In this document: positions 25,394 through 33,260 of the stretch, in pieces
Layout: each line of letters begins with the position of its first letter
Position numbering within the stretch: position 1 is the stretch's first letter
Notes under the pieces: generated by a model
The model's database searches: none
What the model saw: only the letters and a program-made list of their open reading frames with translations
What the model was told of the DNA's origin: nothing
Program-made: the position numbers and the translations under genes
Assembly (NCBI GenBank): GCA_937929885.1
Contig: CALFUQ010000065.1
Coordinates: 1 to 34,092 of the forward strand
Direction: 5' to 3'
DNA: 34,092 nucleotides
From: an uncultured Saprospiraceae bacterium
GTDB lineage: Bacteria; Bacteroidota; Bacteroidia; Chitinophagales; Saprospiraceae

Positions 25394-25410
25394 ACCTATT
25401 AAAAATAGGT
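25394..25410 (-). other. short inverted repeat upstream of tonB copy 2
   Basis: ACCTATT-AAA-AATAGGT is a perfect 7-bp inverted repeat 18 bases upstream of the ATG at 25375. It may be an operator or a leader hairpin. No T-run follows on either strand, so it is not a terminator. Confidence 0.35.
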
Positions 25411-25567
25411 CATTTAGACCTTATAATATTAACAATTAAATCTAAAAACTCATAATCACTTTGCCCATTTCCACATTATTCATCCCTATTGTTTAAAACT
25501 TATCTCAAAACCCTCACATGATGGTTTACATCAGCTTTTATTTAATGTGTAAACTACCTAAATAGCT

Positions 25568-26476
25568 CTATTTCAAGAGTTTAAATTTGATTGGTAGTGT
25601 ATACATCACTTTTACATTTCTGCCTCTTTGCTTGCCTGGTGTCCACCTTTGTGGAAGCTCATTCATATCACTGATAACTTTCGCTGCTGCTTCATCACAT
25701 CCTGCACCTACTTTTCTAACCACATTTATATCTTTTACTTTTCCTTCTTTGTCTATTACAAATTGTAAGACTACTGTACCCTCAATCCCATTACTCTGTG
25801 CCATCTGCGGGTAGTCAAGTTTACTGTAGATATACTCCAGCATCTTCTTATCGGCACATGCTCTTTTTTCTTTCTTTGTGCCTGAGATATCCTCACAGCC
25901 TGGAAACCTAGGCATACTATCTGGAATAAAAACTATTTCGTCAATTGGTTCTTCGATAACTGGGGCTGGAATTGGAATTGGTGCAACATCCTTTTCTTCA
26001 GCAATAGGTCCAGGTTCTTCTATTACCTCATCGTCTTCTATATCCTGATCTACAAAGTCTGGTATATCTTCTTCTATGACTTCTTCATCTGGTATCGGCT
26101 CGATTACTGGTGGAGGTGGAGGAGGCGGTGGTGGCGGTGTAAAAGGTAGTGTCCTTGGAATTACCAACAACTCAGTATCATCAATATCAGGAATCTCAAA
26201 ATAACTCACCTCATCATAAGTGGTCCAACTAAAACTTAGTAACACTACTGCCAGAGAACACATAACTCCGATTTTAAAATTAAACCCTATGTTCTTTAGG
26301 ATATCTACGCCTCCATACTTGTTTCTGCTTGCAAGCGAATTGCCTTCTTCTGTAGTATCTAGATTTTCTTTTCGTAAAAGGAAAAGTGCTCTCACAGAGA
26401 TTATAAATGCAATGATACAAATGGAGAGTAAACATATCGAGATCAATACATTTGTCCCACTAAGCTCGATGTCCAT
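25568..26476 (-). CDS. energy transducer TonB (copy 1)
   Basis: A 302-residue paralog of the following gene, taken from the ATG at 26476 (MDIELSGTNVL), which aligns with MDIEFNGQMTA in copy 2; the track's start at 26518 is TTG and adds 14 polar residues before the membrane helix. It has two hydrophobic segments, one polyproline run (about ten Pro), an acidic Ile/Pro-rich linker (IPIPAPVIEEPIDEIVF) in place of the second run, and a full TonB domain with MPRFPGCE, YPQMAQSNGIEGTVVLQFVI and PQRWTPGKQRGRNVKV. It lies 60 bases after the VanZ-like gene and 192 bases before copy 2. The linker divergence suggests different receptor partners or ages. Confidence 0.92.
   Translation of the reverse strand: MDIELSGTNVLISICLLSICIIAFIISVRALFLLRKENLDTTEEGNSLASRNKYGGVDILKNIGFNFKIGVMCSLAVVLLSFSWTTYDEVSYFEIPDIDDTELLVIPRTLPFTPPPPPPPPPPVIEPIPDEEVIEEDIPDFVDQDIEDDEVIEEPGPIAEEKDVAPIPIPAPVIEEPIDEIVFIPDSMPRFPGCEDISGTKKEKRACADKKMLEYIYSKLDYPQMAQSNGIEGTVVLQFVIDKEGKVKDINVVRKVGAGCDEAAAKVISDMNELPQRWTPGKQRGRNVKVMYTLPIKFKLLK
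26108..26139 (-). repeat. polyproline-encoding triplet tract in TonB copy 1
   Basis: A GGT/GGA/GGC triplet run encoding about ten consecutive prolines in the TonB linker. It corresponds to the first of the two tracts in copy 2. Confidence 0.75.
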
Positions 26477-26536
26477 ACTAAGTTTTGTTTGATTACTACT
26501 ACTTAGATGTGTGGACAAGTTTTTTTGGTGTGTGCC

Positions 26537-26920
26537 TTATAAGTTTTTAAATCTAGGCTGAAGGATCTTGCTGAAAATAAATGCTCCTGAGAGAGCACCA
26601 ATCAGATTAGCTATCATATCAGAATATTCTAGATAGCGATCTGGATAAAAATTATACTGCAGAAACTCCATAATAACTCCATAGACAAACACAATTGCTA
26701 TAGAAAGAATTAATCGAGGATTTAGCTTATCCATTTTATAAAATGCAAAACAAAGCAAACAGCAAAAAATAGCGTAAAAGACCAAGTGTCCTACTTTATC
26801 AATTCCTATGAAATCATACCAATCATCAGGACCCACTTCTAGAGGGGAGTTTGTAGAAAGCATAAAAATAACTGCTGCCCAGAATGCAGCAACAAGAAAG
26901 TACTTGTAGGATTTAACCAC
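26537..26920 (-). CDS. VanZ-like family membrane protein
   Basis: A 127-residue protein with four membrane helices. The family pattern is visible as IDKVGHLVFYAIF (about 40-52), the Glu of GVIMEFLQY (about 81-89), and RYLEYSDMIANLIGA (about 95-109). The start is GTG at 26920 (MVKSYKYFLVAAFW). Despite the name, most VanZ-like proteins have no part in glycopeptide resistance and their role is unknown. It lies between gcvH/GNAT and tonB. A gcvH-vanZ-tonB neighbourhood recurs in Bacteroidota, often beside the T9SS gene sprA as I recall, which hints at an envelope role. Confidence 0.88.
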   Translation of the reverse strand: MVKSYKYFLVAAFWAAVIFMLSTNSPLEVGPDDWYDFIGIDKVGHLVFYAIFCCLLCFAFYKMDKLNPRLILSIAIVFVYGVIMEFLQYNFYPDRYLEYSDMIANLIGALSGAFIFSKILQPRFKNL

Positions 26921-26952
26921 TAAAATATTTTATGATACAGGTGGATTTCTAA

Positions 26953-27432
26953 TTACAAATTCTTTTGCCAAAAGATTGCCTTACCCATCTCAGGGTTAAG
27001 CTCATAGCCTTCGAATCCGAATGTTTGATAAACCTTTTTCGCTCGATGATTATTATCCAAAACCTCTAGCGTAATCTTACAGCAGTCGTTTTCTTTAGCT
27101 AATTCTTCGACTTTGTCAAGTAGGTGCTTAGATAAACCTTGACCTCTAAACTTAGGCAAGATTGCAAAGTCATGTATGTTTATCAGTGGTTTAGCTTTGA
27201 AAGAAGAAAATCCAAAAAAGCAATTAGCTATCCCTGCTATCTCCTCATTGACATAGCAAAGCACCACTGTGTTATTTAACTGTTTCTTGAGTGCTTCTAC
27301 TAGATTATCTTGCGTATATGCAGAAAGGGGTCCGCCTCCACCCATAGGATCTTCGGCGTATGATGATAACACCTTCATGAAATCTGCAGCATCAGATCTA
27401 TCACTGAGGTCTGCGATTTTAATAGTGCTCAT
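26953..27432 (-). CDS. GNAT family N-acetyltransferase
   Basis: A 159-residue single-domain GNAT. The acetyl-CoA pyrophosphate loop is PKFRGQGLSKHLLDKV (about 93-108), preceded by the beta4 strand INIHDFAILP and followed by ITLEVLDNNHRAKKVYQTFGFEGYEL, the typical beta5-alpha4 segment. The N-terminal GGGGPLSAYTQDNL is a flexible acceptor loop. The substrate (small amine or protein) cannot be read from sequence. It starts 9 bases after the gcvH stop and is clearly in the same transcript. Confidence 0.9.
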   Translation of the reverse strand: MSTIKIADLSDRSDAADFMKVLSSYAEDPMGGGGPLSAYTQDNLVEALKKQLNNTVVLCYVNEEIAGIANCFFGFSSFKAKPLINIHDFAILPKFRGQGLSKHLLDKVEELAKENDCCKITLEVLDNNHRAKKVYQTFGFEGYELNPEMGKAIFWQKNL

Positions 27433-27441
27433 CTAAAAAGA

Positions 27442-27831
27442 TTATGCTATTAATTCTAAATAAGCATTGTTATCTAGTAACTCTGCTAGCTCTGTCTCAT
27501 CTTGAATTTCCACTTTCACTATCCAACCTTTGCCGTATGGATCTTCATTGATAATACCTGGATTGTCTCCATCCGTCTCCGAGATTTCGCTATTAAACTC
27601 TATGACCTTACCAGTGAGTGGCATAAAAAGATCGGAAGTAGTCTTAACCGCTTCAGCAGTGCCAAACACCTCATCCTTAGCTACAACCTCACCTACCGTT
27701 TCTACTTCTATGTAGACTAACTCACCTAACTCGCCTTGTGCAAAATCGGTAATTCCTATCGTAGCAATATTTCCTTCTACTCTTACCCACTCGTGCTCTT
27801 TAGTGTATTTTAGTTCTTCAGGTAAATTCAT
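27442..27831 (-). CDS. gcvH: glycine cleavage system H protein
   Basis: A 129-residue lipoyl carrier protein of standard length. The lipoylated lysine is K63 in FGTAEAVKTTSDLFMP, with the conserved KYTKEHEWVRVEG at the N-terminus and NEDPYGKGWIVKV near the end. It shuttles the aminomethyl group between the P, T and L proteins when glycine is split, and can also serve as a lipoate relay to other enzymes. No gcvP, gcvT or lipoate genes are nearby. It sits 9 bases after citrate synthase, another TCA-linked gene. Confidence 0.97.
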   Translation of the reverse strand: MNLPEELKYTKEHEWVRVEGNIATIGITDFAQGELGELVYIEVETVGEVVAKDEVFGTAEAVKTTSDLFMPLTGKVIEFNSEISETDGDNPGIINEDPYGKGWIVKVEIQDETELAELLDNNAYLELIA

Positions 27832-27840
27832 GACTTTTCT

Positions 27841-29148
27841 TTATGCAGATTTAATTATTGATCTCATCCAATCAGTATTGACAGACTTAGGTCGCTCAAG
27901 TGGGAATCCCATTGCTCTAGACCAGCAAGCTGATGCTAATACTCCTAATGCTCTTGATACTCCGAATAAAACTGTATAGTATTGATACTCTTTTAATCCA
28001 TAATGTACGAGTATCGCACCAGAGTGTGCATCTACATTTGGCCATGGGTTTTTCACCTTACCTAATCCTTGCAGTACTGGAGGTACAACTTCGAATAGTT
28101 GCCATACTAATTTTACAATGTTAGAGTCTTTGATATACTCCTCTGCAAATAATCGTTGCGCAGTAAATCTAGGATCTGGTTGTCTTAATACCGCGTGTCC
28201 ATATCCTGGAATCACTCTTCCAGATGCAAGGGTATCTTCTACGAATTTTTTTACTTGATCATTAGTCAGCTCATCACCACCACTCTTCTCTATCATCTCG
28301 AAGATGAATTTTATTACTTCTTGGTTAGCTAGTCCATGTAGTGGCCCTGCTAAAGAATCCATTGCCCCTGAGTAAGATAGATACACATCACTCAGCGTAC
28401 TACCGATCAGATGCGCCGTATGTGCAGAAGCATTACCCCCTTCATGATCAGCATGGATCGTCAGGTATAGCCTCATAAGACTTTTAAAATCTGGATCATC
28501 TATACCTAACATGTGAGCGTAATTACCTGCCCAGTCTAGACTCTTGTCTGCTTTGATATGATCACCATTATGGAAATTTCTTCTGTAGATATAAGCTGCA
28601 ACTGCTGGCAATTTCGCAATTAGATTCATAGCATCCTCATATGTAGGATCCCAGTAATCATTTTTACTCATTCCTGCTGCGTATCGTTTTACAAATTCAC
28701 TTTCAGAATTCATAGAAGCGATCGCCATCACGAACTGTGTCATCGGGTGAGCATCTTTAGGTAATGCCTCAAGTACCTTGAAGGTATGCTCTGGAATAGC
28801 ACTCCTGCGCTCCCACTCATCACTTAACCAGTTTACCTCTTCCTGCGAAGGCACCTCTCCCACTAGCATCAACCAAAACAATGCTTCTGGCAATGGCTCT
28901 GTACAACCATCTCTAGTAGGTAATTGCTTTCTTAATTCAGGGATACTTAATCCTCTAAATCTAATTCCCTCTTCTGAGTCAAGCTTAGAAGTCTCCCATA
29001 CTAAACTAGGTACTCCTCTCATCCCTCCGAATACTTGACTTAACTTAACATCCCCTACAATCTTACCACCATGTTCTTTGAGCTCAGATTTTACTTCTGC
29101 TTTAAGCTTGGACGATTTCTCAAAAAACTTCTCTTTTAAATTACTCAT
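27841..29148 (-). CDS. gltA: citrate synthase, type I (mitochondrial-like)
   Basis: A 435-residue enzyme condensing acetyl-CoA with oxaloacetate. The N-terminal KIVGDVKLSQVFGGMRGVPSLVWETS and the dimeric-type body resemble mitochondrial citrate synthases rather than the hexameric, NADH-regulated Gram-negative form. Catalytic parts are visible: HADHEGGNASAHTAHL (His of the first site), GRVIPGYGHAVLRQPDPRF (second His) and NVDAHSGAILVHYG (catalytic Asp). The gene symbol follows function, not orthology to E. coli gltA. It lies 15 bases after a small secreted-protein gene and 9 bases before gcvH. Confidence 0.95.
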   Translation of the reverse strand: MSNLKEKFFEKSSKLKAEVKSELKEHGGKIVGDVKLSQVFGGMRGVPSLVWETSKLDSEEGIRFRGLSIPELRKQLPTRDGCTEPLPEALFWLMLVGEVPSQEEVNWLSDEWERRSAIPEHTFKVLEALPKDAHPMTQFVMAIASMNSESEFVKRYAAGMSKNDYWDPTYEDAMNLIAKLPAVAAYIYRRNFHNGDHIKADKSLDWAGNYAHMLGIDDPDFKSLMRLYLTIHADHEGGNASAHTAHLIGSTLSDVYLSYSGAMDSLAGPLHGLANQEVIKFIFEMIEKSGGDELTNDQVKKFVEDTLASGRVIPGYGHAVLRQPDPRFTAQRLFAEEYIKDSNIVKLVWQLFEVVPPVLQGLGKVKNPWPNVDAHSGAILVHYGLKEYQYYTVLFGVSRALGVLASACWSRAMGFPLERPKSVNTDWMRSIIKSA

Positions 29149-29163
29149 GGACGTTAATGGATT

Positions 29164-29568
29164 TTATTTATGATCTAATTGTTTTAATATTTCAGCTTGG
29201 GTGTAGCCTTTCTTTTTTAAAAGCTCAATCGCTGCGATTCTTTTTTTTCTATTTTCAATAGTTTCTAACTGGGTAATTAGCTTTTGATCGTCATTAAGCA
29301 ATAGATTGATCGAACCATCAAAGCCTCTTGTAATAGAAGAACGTTTTATCTGCTTCTGCAGTTCATCTAATTCTTGATTAGAATCTACACCACTCAATTC
29401 AATATTCCTCTTTATAATTAACTGCTCAGCTTGAGCTTTTTGTACTTGAGTGAGTTGAAATTTAGAGGCAATTGTTTTTAGCTCTGCAGATTCATGAGTT
29501 GTGGCGGATTGAGCAACAAGACTACCTGTTAAAATGAAAAAGAAACTTATAGCTAATAGTCTGATCAT
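29164..29568 (-). CDS. small secreted helical protein (LTxxQ-like)
   Basis: A 134-residue protein with a signal peptide (MIRLLAISFFFILTGSLVA, then QSATT). The mature part is helical and charged. FQLTQVQKAQAEQLIIKR and LLNDDQKLITQLETIENRK resemble the paired LTxxQ segments of Spy/CpxP-like periplasmic proteins, but the match is loose. The C-terminal KKGYTQAEILKQL is a short extra helix. It is the promoter-proximal gene of the run leading to citrate synthase, with a promoter 29 bases upstream. Function not known. Confidence 0.7.
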   Translation of the reverse strand: MIRLLAISFFFILTGSLVAQSATTHESAELKTIASKFQLTQVQKAQAEQLIIKRNIELSGVDSNQELDELQKQIKRSSITRGFDGSINLLLNDDQKLITQLETIENRKKRIAAIELLKKKGYTQAEILKQLDHK

Positions 29569-29596
29569 GAAGAAGATAACGCAGGATTAATATCTT

Positions 29597-29623
29597 CAAA
29601 TTTACAATATAATCATTGAACAA
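29597..29623 (-). promoter_or_regulatory. promoter of the small secreted protein-gltA-gcvH run
   Basis: On the minus strand TTG (29623-29621), a 16-base spacer (one short of the usual range), then TAAATTTG (29604-29597), an exact -7 consensus. The start codon is 29 bases downstream of the box. Confidence 0.55.
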
Positions 29624-29645
29624 TTGATTAATAATGCTTCCTTTG
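29616..29645 (+). promoter_or_regulatory. promoter of the DUF3109 gene
   Basis: TTG at 29616-29618, a 19-base spacer, then TTCCTTTG at 29638-29645, one mismatch from TAnnTTTG. It overlaps the divergent minus-strand promoter, so the two may compete for polymerase. Confidence 0.45.
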
Positions 29646-29661
29646 TTAGGCAAATAACAAG

Positions 29662-30246
29662 ATGATTCTAATCGATAACATAATTGTATCTGATGAAGTC
29701 GTAGAGGAAGACTTTGTATGCAACATTAGCAAGTGTAAAGGTGCATGCTGTTGGGAAGGAGACTACGGTGCACCACTAGAAGATGAAGAGAAAGAGATAT
29801 TGGTAGAAATCTATGATAAGGTAGAACCATATCTCCATCAGGAGAATAAAAATGTTATTGCTGAAGAAGGACTTTACAAATACTATGATGAGCCCAAAGA
29901 ATATGGAACAGCTCTGATGCCTGACGGATCTTGTGTGTTTTTAGTTAAGAATGAAATCGGTATAGCTTCTTGTGGCATAGAGCTAGCTCATAAAGACAAA
30001 AAAATCAATTACAAGAAGCCCATATCTTGTGAATTATATCCGATAAGAATAGACAATAATGCACAAAATGGATTCATAAATCTCATCTATGACAAGTGGG
30101 AGATTTGTAGCAATCTGTGTAAAAATGATAAGTCAGTTAAAATCCCTCTTTACAAGTTTGTCAAGAATGCGCTAATCCGAAAATTTGGTCAAGCATTCTT
30201 TGATCAGCTAGATGGTGCTGCAAACCACTCAAAATCAACAAAATAA
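29662..30246 (+). CDS. DUF3109 family cysteine-rich protein
   Basis: A 194-residue soluble protein with the family's N-terminal IIVSDEVVEEDFVCNISKCKGACCWEGDYGAPLEDEE. Cysteines recur in pairs (CNISKCKGACC, about 20-30; ASCGIE and ISCELYPIRI in the middle; ICSNLCKN near 151-156), resembling the YkgJ-type zinc/iron-chelating cluster proteins. It probably binds a metal or Fe-S cluster; no reaction is established. It is divergent from the gltA run and followed 127 bases later by the foldase gene, which has its own promoter. Confidence 0.88.
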   Translation: MILIDNIIVSDEVVEEDFVCNISKCKGACCWEGDYGAPLEDEEKEILVEIYDKVEPYLHQENKNVIAEEGLYKYYDEPKEYGTALMPDGSCVFLVKNEIGIASCGIELAHKDKKINYKKPISCELYPIRIDNNAQNGFINLIYDKWEICSNLCKNDKSVKIPLYKFVKNALIRKFGQAFFDQLDGAANHSKSTK

Positions 30247-30271
30247 GGCAATATCATAAGCCTTCCGATTG

Positions 30272-30302
30272 TTTGAAAATATAGCGAAAGGGCTTACCTT
30301 TG
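30272..30302 (+). promoter_or_regulatory. consensus Bacteroidota promoter of the PpiD-like gene
   Basis: TTTG at 30272-30275, exactly 19 bases, then TACCTTTG at 30295-30302: a perfect match to TTTG-N19-TAnnTTTG. Transcription should start near 30309, leaving a leader of about 64 bases before the ATG at 30373. Confidence 0.8.
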
Positions 30303-30372
30303 CAACTCTTTACTCAAAATCCTAAAATCTGGGATAAAATGAGTCAATTATTAAAGAATACAATAGCATAAG

Positions 30373-32505
30373 ATGGCATTAATAGGTACTATTAGAAAGA
30401 ATTTTTGGTTTGTCTTAATCCTATTGGGATTAGCATTGGCAGCATTCATTATGATGGATATGACTTCCGCGCCTAGTTTAGGTGGTGGAGCCCCAGGTCA
30501 GATGGTGATGGGAGAAGTCAATGGAGAGAAGTTAGACTACAGAGAATTCCAAACAACAGAAAGTGTATTATTCAATGGTGCAGGTGATGTTTTCGACAAG
30601 AGAAATTCGCTTTGGAATTATATGATTGACAAAGCGATCGTATCTCAGGAATCTAAAGCCCTAGGAATGGGAGTGAGTGAGCAAGAGATTATGGATTTAG
30701 AGTTTGGTGCTAATATGAGTCCTATCATTCAGCAGAACTGGAGAAACCCTAACACAGGACAAATCGATGTAGCTCAGCTACAGCAAATGAAAAATGATAT
30801 AGAGACTGGTGCTGAGATAGATGAAAATCTAAGACAGTTTTGGATAGAGCAGAGAAAACAAATTATAACAACTCAACTACAAGAAAAACTTAATAGCCTT
30901 ACTACAAAGGCGATGTTTACTCCTACGTGGATGGCTGAGATGGCACACAGCGAGCAAAATGCAACAGTAGATTTTGAATTTGTGAAAATTCCTTTTTCTC
31001 AAATCAATGATCCATCTATAACTGTTACTGATGATGATTACAAATCTTATATCAGTAATCACGCGACTACTTATACTAATGATGAAGAAACTAGAGCACT
31101 TAATTTCGCAGTATTTAATGTCTACCCTACTGCAGAAGATTCTGCTACATGGCGATCAGAAGTAGCAGCTCTAGCGCAAGATTTTAGGACTACAACTGAT
31201 GATTCACTATTTCTTATTAGTAATGAGAGTGGGTATCAAAATGCATACTTCGATTTAGAGCAGCTTGGTGGAGCTAGCCCAATAATTAGAGATTTAGCGC
31301 CTACTTATGCAGTAGGTCAAGTATCTGAGCCTTTCATTGAAAATGGGAGATATAACTCTTTCAAAGTAATAGATAAGAAAATAGTCCCTGATTCAGTAAG
31401 GGCAAGACATATCCTAAAGTCAGCGGTACAAGGCAATGCATTAAGCATTTCTAATGCTGAGAAGGTGATAGATAGTTTAATAACGGTATTAAATAATAGA
31501 ACTGGAAACTTTGATGACCTAGCTGCAGAATTTAGTGATGATTCTTCTAGTAAAGAAGATGGAGGTGATTTAAACTACTTTGGTCAAGGTAGAATGTTAC
31601 CAGAGTTTAATGCTGTTTGCTTTTTTGATGGTCAACCAAGAAACTATTATAAAGTTAAAACTCAGGTGGGTGTACATCTCGTAGAGATCCTAGATCAGAA
31701 ATACTTAAACAGAGATCCTAAATATAAAATCGGAATAGTAGGTAAAACGATCATACCATCTACAGATACACAGGATGCAGCATATGAAGAGGTTGCAGAG
31801 GTTATCGGAGCAAATGTTTACTGGGATGGCTTATCAGCTCAACTTGCAAACATGCCCAACGTACAAATAGATGAAGTTAGAAATGTCAAAATGAATGACT
31901 ATAGTATTGCAGCTTTAGGTACTGGTGGCACATCAAGAGATATCATCAGATGGGCGTATGAGTCAACTACGGATATTAATGATGTTGCACCAAACGTATT
32001 CACTTATACAGATGAAATTAACTACTACAATAATAAATATGTAGTTGCTTCATTAAAAAGTATATCGGCAGCTGGACTTATGTCAGTAGAAGACGCTAGA
32101 GCTGATTTAGAATTTTTAGTGCTAAACCAGAAGAAAGGAAAATTCTTGGCAGACAAAATAGGAACATCGGATATCAGCTCAGTAGCTAGCCAAAATGGTA
32201 GCTCAATAGAAACTGCATCAAGTGTGGCTTTTGGTTCTTCTTCTGTACCTGTATTAGGTAGAGAGCCAGAAGTAGTAGCACAAGCATTTAAGACACCACT
32301 TAATCAGTCATCAACAGCAATAGTTGGTAATGACGGTGTATACGTAGTAAAACCTACTAACAAAACAGCAGCTACTGCGGCAACAAATATTGTAACATTA
32401 AGGTCAGCTAATACTGCTACTAGCAGAACAGCAGCAGGATTTAAACTATTTGATGGTTTAAGAAAATCTGCAGATGTAGATGATAAGAGATTTACCTTTT
32501 TCTAA
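30373..32505 (+). CDS. membrane-anchored peptidyl-prolyl isomerase (PpiD/SurA-like)
   Basis: A 710-residue periplasmic foldase. One N-terminal membrane anchor (about 11-30) is followed by a SurA-N-like chaperone region (about 45-200), where VMGEVNGEKLDYREFQ is the family's opening. A parvulin domain lies at about 343-450 (RARHILKSA, FDDLAAEFSDDSSSKEDGGDLNYFGQGRMLPEFN, VGVHLVEILD). The last 250 residues hold a second chaperone-like region with no clear second active parvulin. The role is folding of newly exported envelope proteins near the inner membrane. It has a consensus promoter and a strong terminator, so it is a single-gene unit. Confidence 0.92.
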   Translation: MALIGTIRKNFWFVLILLGLALAAFIMMDMTSAPSLGGGAPGQMVMGEVNGEKLDYREFQTTESVLFNGAGDVFDKRNSLWNYMIDKAIVSQESKALGMGVSEQEIMDLEFGANMSPIIQQNWRNPNTGQIDVAQLQQMKNDIETGAEIDENLRQFWIEQRKQIITTQLQEKLNSLTTKAMFTPTWMAEMAHSEQNATVDFEFVKIPFSQINDPSITVTDDDYKSYISNHATTYTNDEETRALNFAVFNVYPTAEDSATWRSEVAALAQDFRTTTDDSLFLISNESGYQNAYFDLEQLGGASPIIRDLAPTYAVGQVSEPFIENGRYNSFKVIDKKIVPDSVRARHILKSAVQGNALSISNAEKVIDSLITVLNNRTGNFDDLAAEFSDDSSSKEDGGDLNYFGQGRMLPEFNAVCFFDGQPRNYYKVKTQVGVHLVEILDQKYLNRDPKYKIGIVGKTIIPSTDTQDAAYEEVAEVIGANVYWDGLSAQLANMPNVQIDEVRNVKMNDYSIAALGTGGTSRDIIRWAYESTTDINDVAPNVFTYTDEINYYNNKYVVASLKSISAAGLMSVEDARADLEFLVLNQKKGKFLADKIGTSDISSVASQNGSSIETASSVAFGSSSVPVLGREPEVVAQAFKTPLNQSSTAIVGNDGVYVVKPTNKTAATAATNIVTLRSANTATSRTAAGFKLFDGLRKSADVDDKRFTFF

Positions 32506-32528
32506 GGGAAAGATATTTAGATAAATAA

Positions 32529-32558
32529 AAAGCCGAGCAATTTTGCTTGGCTTTTTTT
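32529..32558 (+). terminator. intrinsic terminator of the PpiD-like gene
   Basis: AAAGCCGAGCAA and TTGCTTGGCTTT pair over about 11-12 bp (one G-U) with a tight T-loop, followed by further T's. It begins 24 bases after the stop codon and is a textbook Rho-independent terminator. Confidence 0.9.
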
Positions 32559-32632
32559 GTTTGAGGTGGTTTTGAGTATTTAAATTAACGATCAATTACA
32601 ATCACAAATATTGACCTATCGTTTCTTAGTAT

Positions 32633-33253
32633 ATGAGCCAATACAAATTCTATTTAGCTAGTATTATTTTTTATGTTAGTTGTAGTCAATCAACTAAAAC
32701 CATAGAAGTAAAAAATGATGCAGGAGTTGTGACAGAGCAATATCAAATAAACGCTGATAGCTTGAAGACAGGAGAGGCTAAGGTTTTTGATGATGAAGGA
32801 AAGCTATTTGATTTATCAAATTATGTTGATGGCAAACTCAATGGAAAGCGCACTATCTTTTACCAAGACGGATCAATAGATACAGAAGAGCATTATGTTA
32901 ATGATGTCTTAGTCGGCGATTACAAGCAGTTTTATAAAAATGGCCAATTAATGCAGACAGGTAGCTATACAGAGGGTGTGCTCGAAGGACAAGTGGTAAG
33001 TTATTTTGACAATGGCGCAATGAGAGAGTCGGTCACCTTTGCCGAAAATATAGAAAACGGTCCATTTATAGAATACTACGAAAACGGCAAAAAACATTGG
33101 GAAGGAACGTACAGAAATGGGGATAATGAATTTGGACTGCTAATGGAATACGATTCACTAGAGAATGTCATCAAGAAGATGGACTGTGATACTTTAGGAA
33201 TGTGCAGAACCATTTGGACAAAAGAAAAAGGCGATATTACCCCAAGCTTTTAA
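32633..33253 (+). CDS. MORN-repeat lipoprotein (YwqK-like)
   Basis: A 206-residue protein with a short lipoprotein signal (lipobox about YVSC, Cys17). The mature part consists of MORN-like repeats of about 20-23 residues: GKRTIFYQDGSIDTEEHY, GDYKQFYKNGQLMQTGSY, GQVVSYFDNGAMRESVTF and GPFIEYYENGKKHWEGTY. Databases often label this family 'YwqK antitoxin', but nothing here suggests a toxin-antitoxin pair; it is more likely an envelope protein. It ends 7 bases before porQ and is probably co-transcribed with it, suggesting an outer-membrane or secretion-linked role. Confidence 0.82.
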   Translation: MSQYKFYLASIIFYVSCSQSTKTIEVKNDAGVVTEQYQINADSLKTGEAKVFDDEGKLFDLSNYVDGKLNGKRTIFYQDGSIDTEEHYVNDVLVGDYKQFYKNGQLMQTGSYTEGVLEGQVVSYFDNGAMRESVTFAENIENGPFIEYYENGKKHWEGTYRNGDNEFGLLMEYDSLENVIKKMDCDTLGMCRTIWTKEKGDITPSF

Positions 33254-33260
33254 TTGATCA

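Noticed and set aside
25524-25554. Inverted repeat GTTTACA...TGTAAAC after TonB copy 1 as a terminator
   Set aside because: AT-rich 7-bp stem, 17-base loop and no T-run on the minus strand. It may be chance.
26537-26920. Glycopeptide resistance gene vanZ
   Set aside because: Only the broad VanZ-like membrane family matches; there are no van cluster genes, and a Gram-negative envelope makes this role unlikely.
30245-30264. AAGGC...GCCTT hairpin at the DUF3109 stop codon as a terminator
   Set aside because: Only a 5-bp stem and followed by CCGATTG rather than T's.
32633-33253. Antitoxin of a toxin-antitoxin system
   Set aside because: The family label is historical. The protein is an exported MORN-repeat lipoprotein and no toxin-like gene is adjacent.
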